From Ahniella sp. (GTDB lineage Bacteria; Pseudomonadota; Gammaproteobacteria; Xanthomonadales; Ahniellaceae): a stretch of DNA of 64,000 nt. Location: positions 1 to 64,000 of the forward strand of contig JADJRU010000005.1 of NCBI GenBank assembly GCA_016712105.1. Direction: 5' to 3'. The notes beneath the pieces are model-generated. The model worked only from the letters and a program-made list of their open reading frames with translations, ran no database searches and had not been told where the DNA came from. Position numbers and translations under genes: made by a program. Below are positions 46,699-55,484 of this stretch, piece after piece; position 1 is the stretch's first letter, and every line of letters starts with the position of its first letter.

Positions 46699-48521
46699 GC
46701 GACGACTCCAACAGCCTTCTGGTCGCGGCACGTCGGCCCGGCCTTCGTGGTTTCCAGCAGGAACTTCTGCATGTCCCAGGCACCGGTCGGGCAGCGCTCC
46801 GCACACAGGCCGCAGTGCAGGCAGACATCTTCGTCCTTCACCATCACCCTGCCGGTCTTCACGTGTTCGGACACATACAGCGCCTGAGTGAGATTCAACG
46901 CCGGCGCAGTGAGCTTCTTCCGGAGTTCGGGCTCCTCGGCCACCGTCGTGAACGTAATGCTGTCCATCGGGCAGATGTCGACACAGGCGTCACATTCGAT
47001 GCAGGCGTCCTTGATGAACACGGTCTGCACGTCACAGTTCAGGCAACGCTGCGCTTCCTTGAAGGCGGTTGCCGCATCGAAGCCCAGCTCCACTTCGACC
47101 TTGATGCTGGCCAGTGCTTTTTCTTTCGGCGCCCACGGCACGACGTAACGCTGGTCACGCGTGATCTCGTTGTCGTAACTCCATTCGTGGATGCCCATCT
47201 TCTGCGAGGCCAGATGCACCATCGGCGGCGGCCGCTTCGTCACGTCCTCGCCATGCAGGAACTTGTCGATCGACACGGCGGCATCGTGGCCGTGCGCCAC
47301 GGCCCAGATGATGTTCTTCGGGCCAAACGCTGCGTCGCCACCGAAGAACACGTTCGGAATCGTCGACTGCAGCGTGTTGGGGTCCAGTACCGGCAAACCC
47401 CATTTGTCGAACGACAGGCCGATGTCGCGCTCGATCCACGGGAAGGCGTTTTCCTGGCCCACGGCAATCAGCACGTCATCACAATCGATGCGGACATCCG
47501 GCTCACCGGTCGGCACGAGGTTCCGGCGTCCGGCGGCATCACGCTCGGCGCGCACCACTTCGAACATCATCGCGACCAGCTTGCCACCTTCGTGCACGAA
47601 TGATTTCGGCACGTGGTAGTTGATGATCGGGATACCTTCGTGGATCGCGTCTTCCTTTTCCCAAGGCGAGGCTTTCATTTCCTCGAAGCCGGAACGCACA
47701 ATCACCTTGACGTCGTCGCCGCCCAGGCGACGCGCTGAGCGGCAGCAGTCCATCGCGGTGTTGCCGCCGCCGAGCACGATCACGCGCTTGCCGATTTTGG
47801 TGATGTGCCCGAACGACACGGAGGCCAGCCAGTCGATGCCGAGATGGATGTTGGCAGCGGCTTCGGCGCGACCGGGCAGTTCGAGATCACGACCGCGCGG
47901 TGCGCCGGTGCCGACGAAGAGGGCGTCATACCCCTCGCCCAACACCTGTTTCAGTGAGTCGATGCGCGTGTTGCCCCGGAACGTGACGCCGAGATCCAGA
48001 ATGAACTGGCATTCCTGATCGATCACCGATTCCGGCAAACGGAACCGCGGCACCTGCGTGCGCATGAACCCGCCTGGCTTGGGGTCGCCGTCGAACACGG
48101 TGACTGCATACCCTTCGGCAGCCAGATCACGCGCGACGGTCATCGACGAGGGGCCGGCGCCGATACAGGCAACCTTCTTGCCGTTCGCCGGCTTGGGCGT
48201 GGGCATCAACGCGGCGATGTCGTCGCCCTTGTTGTCGGCGGCGACCCGCTTGAGCCGGCATATGGCCACGGGCTCGGGTTTGGCCGCATTACTTTCTTCG
48301 ACGCGTCCGCGCCGGCATGCCGGTTCGCAGGGACGGTCGCAGGTTCGCCCGAGAATGCCGGGGAACACATTGGAGTACCAGTTGACCATGTAGGCAGCGT
48401 CGTAGCGGCCTGCGGCGATCAGGCGGATGTATTCCGGCACCGGCGTATGGGCGGGACAAGCCCACTGACAATCCACGACCTTGTGGAAGTACTCCGGATC
48501 TTTGATATCGGTGGGACGCAT
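46695..48521 (-). CDS. GltD-like FAD/NAD(P) oxidoreductase with ferredoxin domain, third subunit of the Kor complex
   Basis: 608-residue flavoprotein. The N-terminal cysteine cluster (CQWACPAHTP, CDRPCEPACRRG) binds Fe-S as in GltD, the FAD site is IGAGPSSMTVARDLA, the NADPH site is VLGGGNTAMDCCRSARR, and the C-terminus carries two 4Fe-4S motifs (CIECDACVDICP, CLHCGLCAERCP). It can therefore move electrons between NADP(H) and ferredoxin-type clusters. GAGG precedes ATG 48521 by 7 nt. It is the first gene of the operon and overlaps korA, which suggests that the oxidoreductase is linked to NADP rather than to free ferredoxin. Confidence 0.9.
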   Translation of the reverse strand: MRPTDIKDPEYFHKVVDCQWACPAHTPVPEYIRLIAAGRYDAAYMVNWYSNVFPGILGRTCDRPCEPACRRGRVEESNAAKPEPVAICRLKRVAADNKGDDIAALMPTPKPANGKKVACIGAGPSSMTVARDLAAEGYAVTVFDGDPKPGGFMRTQVPRFRLPESVIDQECQFILDLGVTFRGNTRIDSLKQVLGEGYDALFVGTGAPRGRDLELPGRAEAAANIHLGIDWLASVSFGHITKIGKRVIVLGGGNTAMDCCRSARRLGGDDVKVIVRSGFEEMKASPWEKEDAIHEGIPIINYHVPKSFVHEGGKLVAMMFEVVRAERDAAGRRNLVPTGEPDVRIDCDDVLIAVGQENAFPWIERDIGLSFDKWGLPVLDPNTLQSTIPNVFFGGDAAFGPKNIIWAVAHGHDAAVSIDKFLHGEDVTKRPPPMVHLASQKMGIHEWSYDNEITRDQRYVVPWAPKEKALASIKVEVELGFDAATAFKEAQRCLNCDVQTVFIKDACIECDACVDICPMDSITFTTVAEEPELRKKLTAPALNLTQALYVSEHVKTGRVMVKDEDVCLHCGLCAERCPTGAWDMQKFLLETTKAGPTCRDQKAVGVVA

Positions 48522-48620
48522 GCCAGAACCTCGGGGAAAGGGAACAGGACGATCAAGCCACATCTCGCCCGAGCATAGCCCGATTTTCTACAGGTCTGGA
48601 AGCACCTGGTCATGAGGAAT

Positions 48621-48649
48621 AAAAAAGGCGCGCCGGAGCGCGCCTTTTT
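48621..48649 (-). terminator. Rho-independent terminator of sppA
   Basis: 7-bp G/C stem (48627-48633 with 48638-48644), 4-nt loop and A/T tails on both sides; on the minus strand it follows the sppA stop by about 20 bp. Confidence 0.85.
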
Positions 48650-48670
48650 CGGGTTCGGAGCCGATCCGGC

Positions 48671-50551
48671 TCAGCGCATCTCGCAGTTGCAATGAGCCTG
48701 GACACTGAACGGCAGGCCGGCGTGACGCTGCTGCATCAGGCGCTCGATCCGCTCGATCTCGGCCTTGCGCTGATCCATGTCGCCGATCAGCGGCAGGAAC
48801 AGGCTGCGGGCATTCAGAACACGCGTGAGGCGCGAACCACCCATGTCGACCATCATCTGCTCGAACGGCGACATGGCCTTCTCTTCGTACTTGGTCTGGA
48901 ACTCATCGCCGAGCTTTGCGAGTTTGGCGGCGTGCGCCAGGGCGGCATCGAATCCGCCGAGTTCGTCGACCAGACCGAACTCCTTGGCCTGAGCGCCCGA
49001 CCACACGCGTCCGCGCGCAATCCGGTCGATGTCCTCGACTTTCTGGCCACGTGCCTGGGCGACCTTGCCGATGAAGTCGGCATAACCCTTGTTGATCACG
49101 GTCTGGATGAGTTCGCCGACCCGTGGGTCGAGCGGACGGGTCGGGTCGAAAGCGCCGGCCAACCAGGTGGTGCCCACCCCATCGGTGTTCAGGCCGACCT
49201 TGCTCATGGCTTCGGGCACGTTGAAGAACAGGCCGAAGATGCCAATCGAGCCCGTGATCGTGCTTTCGTCGGCAAAGATCCGGTCGGCGTTCATCGAGAT
49301 CCAGTAACCACCGGAAGCCGCCAGATTACCCATCGACACCACGACCGGCTTGCCGGCCTTTTTCGTCAGTTCGACTTCGCGACGGATCAACTCGGACGGG
49401 AACACGCCGCCACCCGGCGAGTTGACGCGCAGCACGAGTGCCTTCACGTTTTCATCGAGGCGGGCCTGGCGGATCAGTTCACTGGTGGCATCGCCACCCA
49501 CGGTGCCGCCGCTGGCGTTGCCATCAACGATCTCGCCTTCAGCCACGACCACGGCAACCTGCTCGTCGGACGGGAATTTCGGCATGGCGTTCTTCAGCAC
49601 CAGGTAGGGCTTCAGATCGATGTGTTCGTAGGTTTTGCCGTCTTCGTCCTTGACGCCACGCTCGATCAGCAGCGCTTCCAGTTCGTCGCGGGTCTTGAGT
49701 CCGTCGACCAGCTTTTCTTCGAGCGCGAACTTGGCCAGATCACCACCGTGCGCGGCAACACGTGCCGGAAGGTCATCGATCCCCGCCTGCAGATCCGACG
49801 GCGACAGCTTGCGGGCCGTGGCCAGCTCGTTGAGATGCCGGGTCCAGAGGTCGTTCATCCAGTGCAGGTCGGCCTCTTCCGCTTCCGGCGACGCGTCACT
49901 GCGGATATAGGGTTCGCCAGCCGATTTGAACTCGCCGACGCGGAACAGGTGCGGTTCGATGCCGAACTTGTCGAACGCGTCCTTGAAGTAGGTGCGATAC
50001 CGGCCAAGCCCTTCGAGCAGCACGGCACCATCCGGATGCAGGTAGACCTCGTCGGCCTGCGCCGCCAACAGCATCTGGCGCTGGTCATAAAAATCGCCGT
50101 AGGCGATGAGCTGTTTCTTGCTCTCCTTGAACTTCTGCAGCGCCGCAGCCAGGTCGCGGGCGCTGGCAGCGCCGATCGACGTGATGTTGTGCGGCACCAG
50201 CAGCACACGTTCGATGTGCTTGTCTTCGGCGGCGGCTTCGAGCGCTTGTTTGATGTCGCGCAGGCGCGTTTCCTGGGCATCTTCACCCAGGGCTTCCGAC
50301 AGCGCACGATCAAACGGTGCCGCCGAATACTGCTCGACAATGGCGCCCTTTGGCGCCAGGACCAGCACGCTGCGGTCCTTGAGCGGCGTGCCGCCACCAC
50401 TGACCAGCGCGATCATGATGATCAGGAGGATCAGCAGAAAGATGAGATTGAACGTGAGCCGGCGCGAGAATTCGAGGAATTCCCAGAGGGCCTTGAGGGT
50501 GCGCAGGAACATGCCGGGACGGTGTGCGGGAGCGGGTGCTTGAGTAGTCAT
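48671..50551 (-). CDS. sppA: Signal peptide peptidase SppA, 67-kDa type
   Basis: 626-residue membrane-anchored serine protease that degrades cleaved signal peptides. One N-terminal helix (FNLIFLLILLIIMIALV) is followed by two tandem SppA domains. The catalytic lysine is K209 (VGEFKSAGEPY) in the first domain and the nucleophile S413 (LAASGGYW) in the second, as in the E. coli-type fused enzyme. ATG 50551 is chosen over the upstream TTG. It lies 21 bp after the MATE gene on the same strand and is followed by a terminator. Confidence 0.95.
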   Translation of the reverse strand: MTTQAPAPAHRPGMFLRTLKALWEFLEFSRRLTFNLIFLLILLIIMIALVSGGGTPLKDRSVLVLAPKGAIVEQYSAAPFDRALSEALGEDAQETRLRDIKQALEAAAEDKHIERVLLVPHNITSIGAASARDLAAALQKFKESKKQLIAYGDFYDQRQMLLAAQADEVYLHPDGAVLLEGLGRYRTYFKDAFDKFGIEPHLFRVGEFKSAGEPYIRSDASPEAEEADLHWMNDLWTRHLNELATARKLSPSDLQAGIDDLPARVAAHGGDLAKFALEEKLVDGLKTRDELEALLIERGVKDEDGKTYEHIDLKPYLVLKNAMPKFPSDEQVAVVVAEGEIVDGNASGGTVGGDATSELIRQARLDENVKALVLRVNSPGGGVFPSELIRREVELTKKAGKPVVVSMGNLAASGGYWISMNADRIFADESTITGSIGIFGLFFNVPEAMSKVGLNTDGVGTTWLAGAFDPTRPLDPRVGELIQTVINKGYADFIGKVAQARGQKVEDIDRIARGRVWSGAQAKEFGLVDELGGFDAALAHAAKLAKLGDEFQTKYEEKAMSPFEQMMVDMGGSRLTRVLNARSLFLPLIGDMDQRKAEIERIERLMQQRHAGLPFSVQAHCNCEMR

Positions 50552-50572
50552 GGTCAATCTGTCGAGGGGCGG

Positions 50573-51961
50573 TCAGTGCAAGGCAGGGGCCGGATGTTCG
50601 TCCTGGCCCTGCCAACGATGGGGTTGCTTCAGCACCATTACAAGGCGCCAGATCAGTAGCAGGGCGGCGGCGCTGAGCCCTGCACAAAGACCGTACCACA
50701 GGCCCGGAGCGCCGCGCGCGAGTCCAAAGGCACAGTACCAACCGGCACCCATGCCGATCGGCCAGTACGCCACCAGGGTGATCATGGCCGGCACGCGGAC
50801 ATCCTTCAGGCCGCGCAGGCACGAGGCGGCCAGAACCTGCACGCCGTCGGAAAACTGGAAGATCGCCGCCAGGACCAGCAAATGGGCCGCCAGCGCACGG
50901 ATGGCCGTGTCTTCCGTGTACAGACTCGCAAAAAACGCCGGGAACAGCGCCAATGCCGATGCCGACACCAGTTGAGTCACCAGCGCCAACTGGAGGCCGA
51001 TCCGGCACGCCAGTCGGGCACGCGGCACGTCTTCGGCGCCGGCGGCGTTACCGACCCGGACGGTCGTCGCCATACCGAGCCCCAGTGGCACCATGAACGT
51101 GACCGAGGCGATATTGATCGCAATCTGGTGTGCCGCCACGGCGACACCGCCCATGCTCCCGATCAACAGCGCCGAAACCACGAACAAACCTCCCTCCATC
51201 AGCACCATCAAGGCCATCGGGCGTGCCGAGTTTGAGCAAAGGCGTGATCTGCACCAGATTCGGCCCCGCCCAGGTCGTGAAGGGTCGCAAACCGCGGTAG
51301 CGCGGGCTTCGGACCATGAACAGGATCAAACCCAGACACTGCAGCCAGGTCGTCACCGCCAGTGCAATCCCCGAGCCCTGAGCGCCGAGTTCCGGAAACC
51401 CGAAGCGCCCGAATACCAGCACGTAACCGAGCACGGCCAGCACGACCAGCCCCAGCAGGCTCAACACCAATGTGGGCTTGGCAAAACCGAGCGCTTCGCT
51501 GAAAAAGCGCAGACAGAACGTCAGGACCAAGGCCGGCGCACCCCAGGCTGCGGCTTTCAGGGAACTTCACGGTGTCCGGCGCAATTCCGGCGACACGTCC
51601 ATCCCGCGCAGCAACCATTCTCCTGCAACAAACCGAGCATCAACGCGACACCCACCACGATCGCCAGCCAAACGGCCTGGGTCATCATCGGCGCAATCTC
51701 TTCGCGGCGTTTGGCCCCGTCGAGCTGGCTCACGGTCGGAGTGACGGCCAGCATCAATCCCAGGCCAACGATGATCACGATCGACCACATGGCACTACCC
51801 AAGCCGACCACGGCCAGCGTGTGCGGCGAATGTTTGCCGGCGATCAACGTGTCGACCACGTTCATCGACATGGCCGCAAGCTGCCCACCGACCAAAGGCA
51901 AGGCGAGTTTGATCAGGGCCCGACGCTCGGTACGCGCGGCCTGTGCGGGATCGATGTTCAT
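50573..51961 (-). pseudogene. MATE-family multidrug efflux transporter, frameshifted
   Basis: About 460-residue, 12-helix MATE transporter (cation-coupled drug/sodium antiporter) read in pieces. ATG 51961 opens ALIKLALPLVGGQLAAMSMN, and the family's duplicated VVDTLIAGKHS and AVAAHQIAINIASVTFM segments are recognisable. The frame breaks near 51617, 51585, 51562 and 51215; joining the pieces gives a continuous transporter (for example LQENG, LLRGMDVSPEL, APDTVKF, LKAAAWGAPALVLTF). Several indels within 60 bp suggest poor consensus there. Co-oriented with sppA. Confidence 0.75.
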
Positions 51962-52045
51962 CGGCCGCAGGATACCGGGGTTCGATGGCCAGGTCTTGAA
52001 GCGATAAAGAGCCTGCCTCCCGTTTTCGTTCGGGGCCAATCTGTC

Positions 52046-52148
52046 CCTCATCTGCCTGTCGGCATCTTCTCCCGCGAGCGGGAGAAGAGTTGTTTCGATT
52101 GCCTTCTCCCGTTTTGACGGGAGAAGGTGGTCCGCAGGACCGGATGAG
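52046..52148. repeat. REP-like repeat pair (types B and A, inverted)
   Basis: The reverse complement reads a type A unit almost identical to 23395-23446 (CCCTCATCCGGTCCTGCGGA), 11 nt, then a type B unit matching 33166-33210. It sits between divergent genes and overlaps the non-coding 5' extension of the DUF3667 frame. Confidence 0.8.
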
Positions 52149-52200
52149 GGCAGCCTTCAGAGCGCTTGCCGCAACCGCGCAAAGTACCGAAGATCGGGGC

Positions 52201-53439
52201 ATGGAATCCTCGCCTACCCCGACGCCCACGCCCACGGCAACGCCGGTCTCGACGCCCATCGCGTCGACCTGCCAGAACTGCCGCTCGCCCTTGCTGGGCG
52301 ATTTCTGCTACGAGTGCGGCCAGCCAAAACGAGGCTGGATCCGCCACATCAACGGCATCGCCGGCGACTTCCTCGACAGCGTGTTCAACTTCGATTCGCG
52401 CACCTTGCGCACGATCGGTCCGCTGTTCTTCCGCCCGGGATTCCTGAGCATCGAATATTTCGCCGGTCGTCGCGTGCGGTATGTCACCCCACTGCGCCTC
52501 TATTTTTTCCTGAGCGTGATCGCGTTTCTGCTGGTGGGCCTGAACACGCCGGTCAAGACCGGCGATGGGTTCATCAGCGTCGGCACAGGCGAAACGTCCA
52601 GCCCGGAAGATCAACTGGAAAAACTGAAGCGACTGGAACAGGACGCCGTGTCCGGTCTCGAAACGGCGAAGGAGCACATGCCGGCGGCGGACTTCGATGT
52701 GGCACTCAAGGAGATCCGTGACGAGTTCGGCGAAGACCGCAACAAACTGCTCGCCGAAATCGAGCAGAGAAAGCGTGATCAGGGCCTGACTTTTTCAGCC
52801 GGCGAAAAACCTGAGCCGCGAGCGTTGATCCCGAAAACCAGGACTACGCCGGCCACTGCCGAGGACCCGAATCCGCAAGGGGTTCAGGTCTTCACGGATG
52901 GCCCATGGCACCCCACCAGGAATCCAACCCGCGTCAGTTGGCTCGGCGAAACCGGCAACGCCTGGTTGAACGAAAAAATCGGCTTGATGATCCGAAATGG
53001 TCAGGAAGTGAACCGCGATCCCGGCAAACTCGTTGCCGAGATGTTCGCCGAAGCGCCGACCATGCTGTTCGTGCTGCTGCCGTTTTTTGCCCTGATGCTG
53101 AAGGGCTTTTACCTGTTCAAGCGCAGACTCTATATGGAGCACATCATCGTGGCGCTGCACAGCCACAGCTTCATCTGTTTCTCGATCATCCTGATTGCCC
53201 TGATGATTCAGTTGCAGAAATGGGTGGGTGCCGAATCGTGGATCAGCTCCTTGGCCGGGTTGGGCCTGGGGGCGGTCTGGATCTGGATGCCCATTCATCT
53301 GCTGCTGGCGCAGAAGCGCATTTACCGACAAGGCTGGATCATGACTTTGCTGAAGTTCTTTGCCGTCGGTTTTTGTTACCTGTTCATGCTGATGTTCGGC
53401 CTGATGGCACTCATTCTGAGCAGCCTGGTGAACCTATGA
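52201..53439 (+). CDS. DUF3667-like membrane protein with zinc ribbon
   Basis: 412-residue paralogue of the 3620-4336 gene. A Pro/Thr-rich start is followed by a four-cysteine zinc ribbon (C24, C27, C36, C39: CQNCRSPLLGDFCYECGQ), the family segment RPGFLSIEYFAGRRVRYVTPLRLYF, one hydrophobic helix, a charged coiled-coil insert (about residues 130-200) and three or four C-terminal helices. ATG 52201 is chosen since the upstream frame crosses the REP repeat. The stop overlaps the start of the DUF4286 gene (ATGA). Function unknown. Confidence 0.78.
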   Translation: MESSPTPTPTPTATPVSTPIASTCQNCRSPLLGDFCYECGQPKRGWIRHINGIAGDFLDSVFNFDSRTLRTIGPLFFRPGFLSIEYFAGRRVRYVTPLRLYFFLSVIAFLLVGLNTPVKTGDGFISVGTGETSSPEDQLEKLKRLEQDAVSGLETAKEHMPAADFDVALKEIRDEFGEDRNKLLAEIEQRKRDQGLTFSAGEKPEPRALIPKTRTTPATAEDPNPQGVQVFTDGPWHPTRNPTRVSWLGETGNAWLNEKIGLMIRNGQEVNRDPGKLVAEMFAEAPTMLFVLLPFFALMLKGFYLFKRRLYMEHIIVALHSHSFICFSIILIALMIQLQKWVGAESWISSLAGLGLGAVWIWMPIHLLLAQKRIYRQGWIMTLLKFFAVGFCYLFMLMFGLMALILSSLVNL

Positions 53440-53759
53440 TCGTCTACGAAGTTCGTGTGCTGGTGGACGACGAAATCCGGGTTGCCTATCGAACCTGGCT
53501 CGATGCACACATCGCCGAGATCCTCGCCCTGCCCGGCTTTACCGGTGCCGACCTGTTCGGCGAAAACGACCCATCCGGCAAGACCTGCCTCGTTGTCCGA
53601 TACCGATTGCGAGACCAGGCTGCGCTGGATGTTTATCTGAGCGATCACGCGCCACGCCTGCGCGCCGAGGGCATCCAGCGGTTCGGCACGCGCTTCAGCG
53701 CCAGCAGACGCGTTCATGAGTGGATCTCGGGATACCACTCACCCAATTCGGATCGGTGA
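53436..53759 (+). CDS. DUF4286 family protein
   Basis: 107-residue soluble protein with the family N-terminus MIVYEVRVLVD and a ferredoxin-like alpha/beta pattern (LPGFTGADLFGEND, YLSDHAPRLR). Function unknown; such domains resemble small monooxygenase or antibiotic-synthesis-like folds. Coupled by a 4-bp overlap to the DUF3667 gene. Confidence 0.8.
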   Translation: MIVYEVRVLVDDEIRVAYRTWLDAHIAEILALPGFTGADLFGENDPSGKTCLVVRYRLRDQAALDVYLSDHAPRLRAEGIQRFGTRFSASRRVHEWISGYHSPNSDR

Positions 53760-53777
53760 CAAGGATCTGTCAGACGC

Positions 53778-55044
53778 TCAGTTCGGCAGACAGTTCGCGC
53801 CGCAGGATTGGGAAACCAGCCACCAGCACTCGGACAGGGTGCAACCGTTGATCTGCAGCCCAGGCTGGAACCACATCATGTTGAGGTAATAATCGACGCC
53901 CACTGTCATCGGGCACCAGTTCGCCGGCGTCGTACCGAACGTCCATCCCGATTCCACCCACGCCAGACCAGGTGCTCAGGCAACGGGAATCGGTCGGCGC
54001 AAAGTCGCCCGGACAACGCGAAATGGACATCACACTCGGTGCCGCGTTCTGGCCCGGCTGCTCTGTCAGCACGCTGCCGGCCGCCAACGGAAGGATCCCG
54101 GCGGTCTCGATTTTCATCGCCAGATAGCCATTCTGCGCCATGCTGACCGCCGCGGTATCACCACCGGCCCGCGCGAAATTTCCGATCACCGAACGATTGA
54201 TCCCTCCGGTCGTCAATTGCCCCGGCTTCGGTGGGTTCCACATGGTCAGGTCGAGCGTGGCATTGGATGCCCACTCCTGGTTGCCTATGGCCCGGAGGCC
54301 AAAGACGTTCACGAATGCCGTGGCACGCGTCAGGCCGACTGGTGGCTGATGCGGTCCGGCACAGATGTCCGCGGCGGTCACCGATACGGGCACCGATTGA
54401 GTGAATGTGGCGCCCGTCGAAGACACGCAGTTGAGGCGGAAGACATAGGCGCCGGGCGCTGTCGGCGTGACCGCGCGACCCGCAGTTTGGGTCGGCAAGG
54501 TTCCGGTCCAGCCAGTGACGGACGTGACGCCTTGCGGATACGTCGACCCGTCTGGATGACAACTCTGGGCACCGGCACTTGCCCAGATCAGCTGGGTACT
54601 TTGCCCGGCCATGACCATCGCCGGCTCGGCGCGCAGCGGTGTCGGCCATGTGATGTCCGGTGGACACCAGCCATCTCCCTGCAGACCACCCGCACTGAGC
54701 GGAGTGACTTGCACATCACCGTTCGACAGGAGTTGTGTGGCGGCGCCATTGAGACTGATCCGGTGGGTCGAAAGGTTCGGTAGCCGGAGCTCAACCCACG
54801 GCGCCGTGATCCCCTTTGCTCCGACCTGATCGGGCGGACACCAACCGTCACCCTTGACACCCTGATTCGCCTGGACATGAACCGTGACGCTCCCGGAGAT
54901 CAAGTCCACCAACGCATCGGACTGGGTACCCGACAACGCGATGCGATGCCCCGCCATCACCAGATCGACAGCCGCAGCATGACCGTGCCAGACCAACAAC
55001 CCAAGCAGCAGCAACACATGACTCGTGGCGAATCGTCTGTTCAT
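53778..55044 (-). CDS. Exported protein with duplicated GDGWCPPD motif, frameshift near its end
   Basis: About 420-residue exported protein. A signal peptide (ending HAAA) is followed by two N-terminal repeats, each ending GDGWCPPD (about residues 65-72 and 122-129), an Ig-like middle part, and a conserved C-terminal half. At about 53940 the frame changes: the annotated frame ends in nonsense at 53770, whereas the other gives TTPANWCPMTVGVDYYLNMM and a Cys-rich tail ending at 53778, which is clearly the coding one. ATG 55044 overlaps the stop of the preceding small gene. Function unknown; beta-strand content and cysteines suggest a surface or matrix role. Confidence 0.65.
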
Positions 55045-55410
55045 TCGAAGCTGTCCTGAAACAGGATTGGCGCCAGGGTACCGCCGGTGCAGACGAGATC
55101 ACCGGAGACCGACCGGATCCGGATCTGCGGCACGGTGGTCGCGATCCGAACCGGCAGGTCGGCAAAGAGGGTCTGGGGACCCGCGCCGTAACGGATTTCA
55201 ATGGCACCGGACAAAGGCGGATTGCCGTTGCCGCGCAGGCACTGATTCATTGACGTAACCGGCAATTGCAGTCGTCGCATGGTGCGTCCACGCCATGGGC
55301 GTGTCCAGTTCCACGGTGTACCAATAATCATCAACCTGCAGCGTCCCGGTCACCGGTCGGGCGACAGCCGGAATGATCAATGTCGCGAACAGCAATACGA
55401 AACGCTTCAT
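55041..55410 (-). pseudogene. Small exported protein with LFQDSFE tail, frameshifted
   Basis: About 122-residue exported protein. ATG 55410 opens a signal peptide (ending AVARP); the frame changes near 55256-55265, after which VTSMNQCLRGNGNPPLSG continues to LFQDSFE at 55041-55043. The tail matches two other exported proteins in the window. Its stop overlaps the start of the next gene (ATGA), so the two belong together. Confidence 0.6.
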
Positions 55411-55484
55411 GGTTGATCCGGGGCAGGAGGCCCGCCAACGATATCAGGCTGTCGTTCGCCCGGATCGCGCACTGCGGCAACCAT

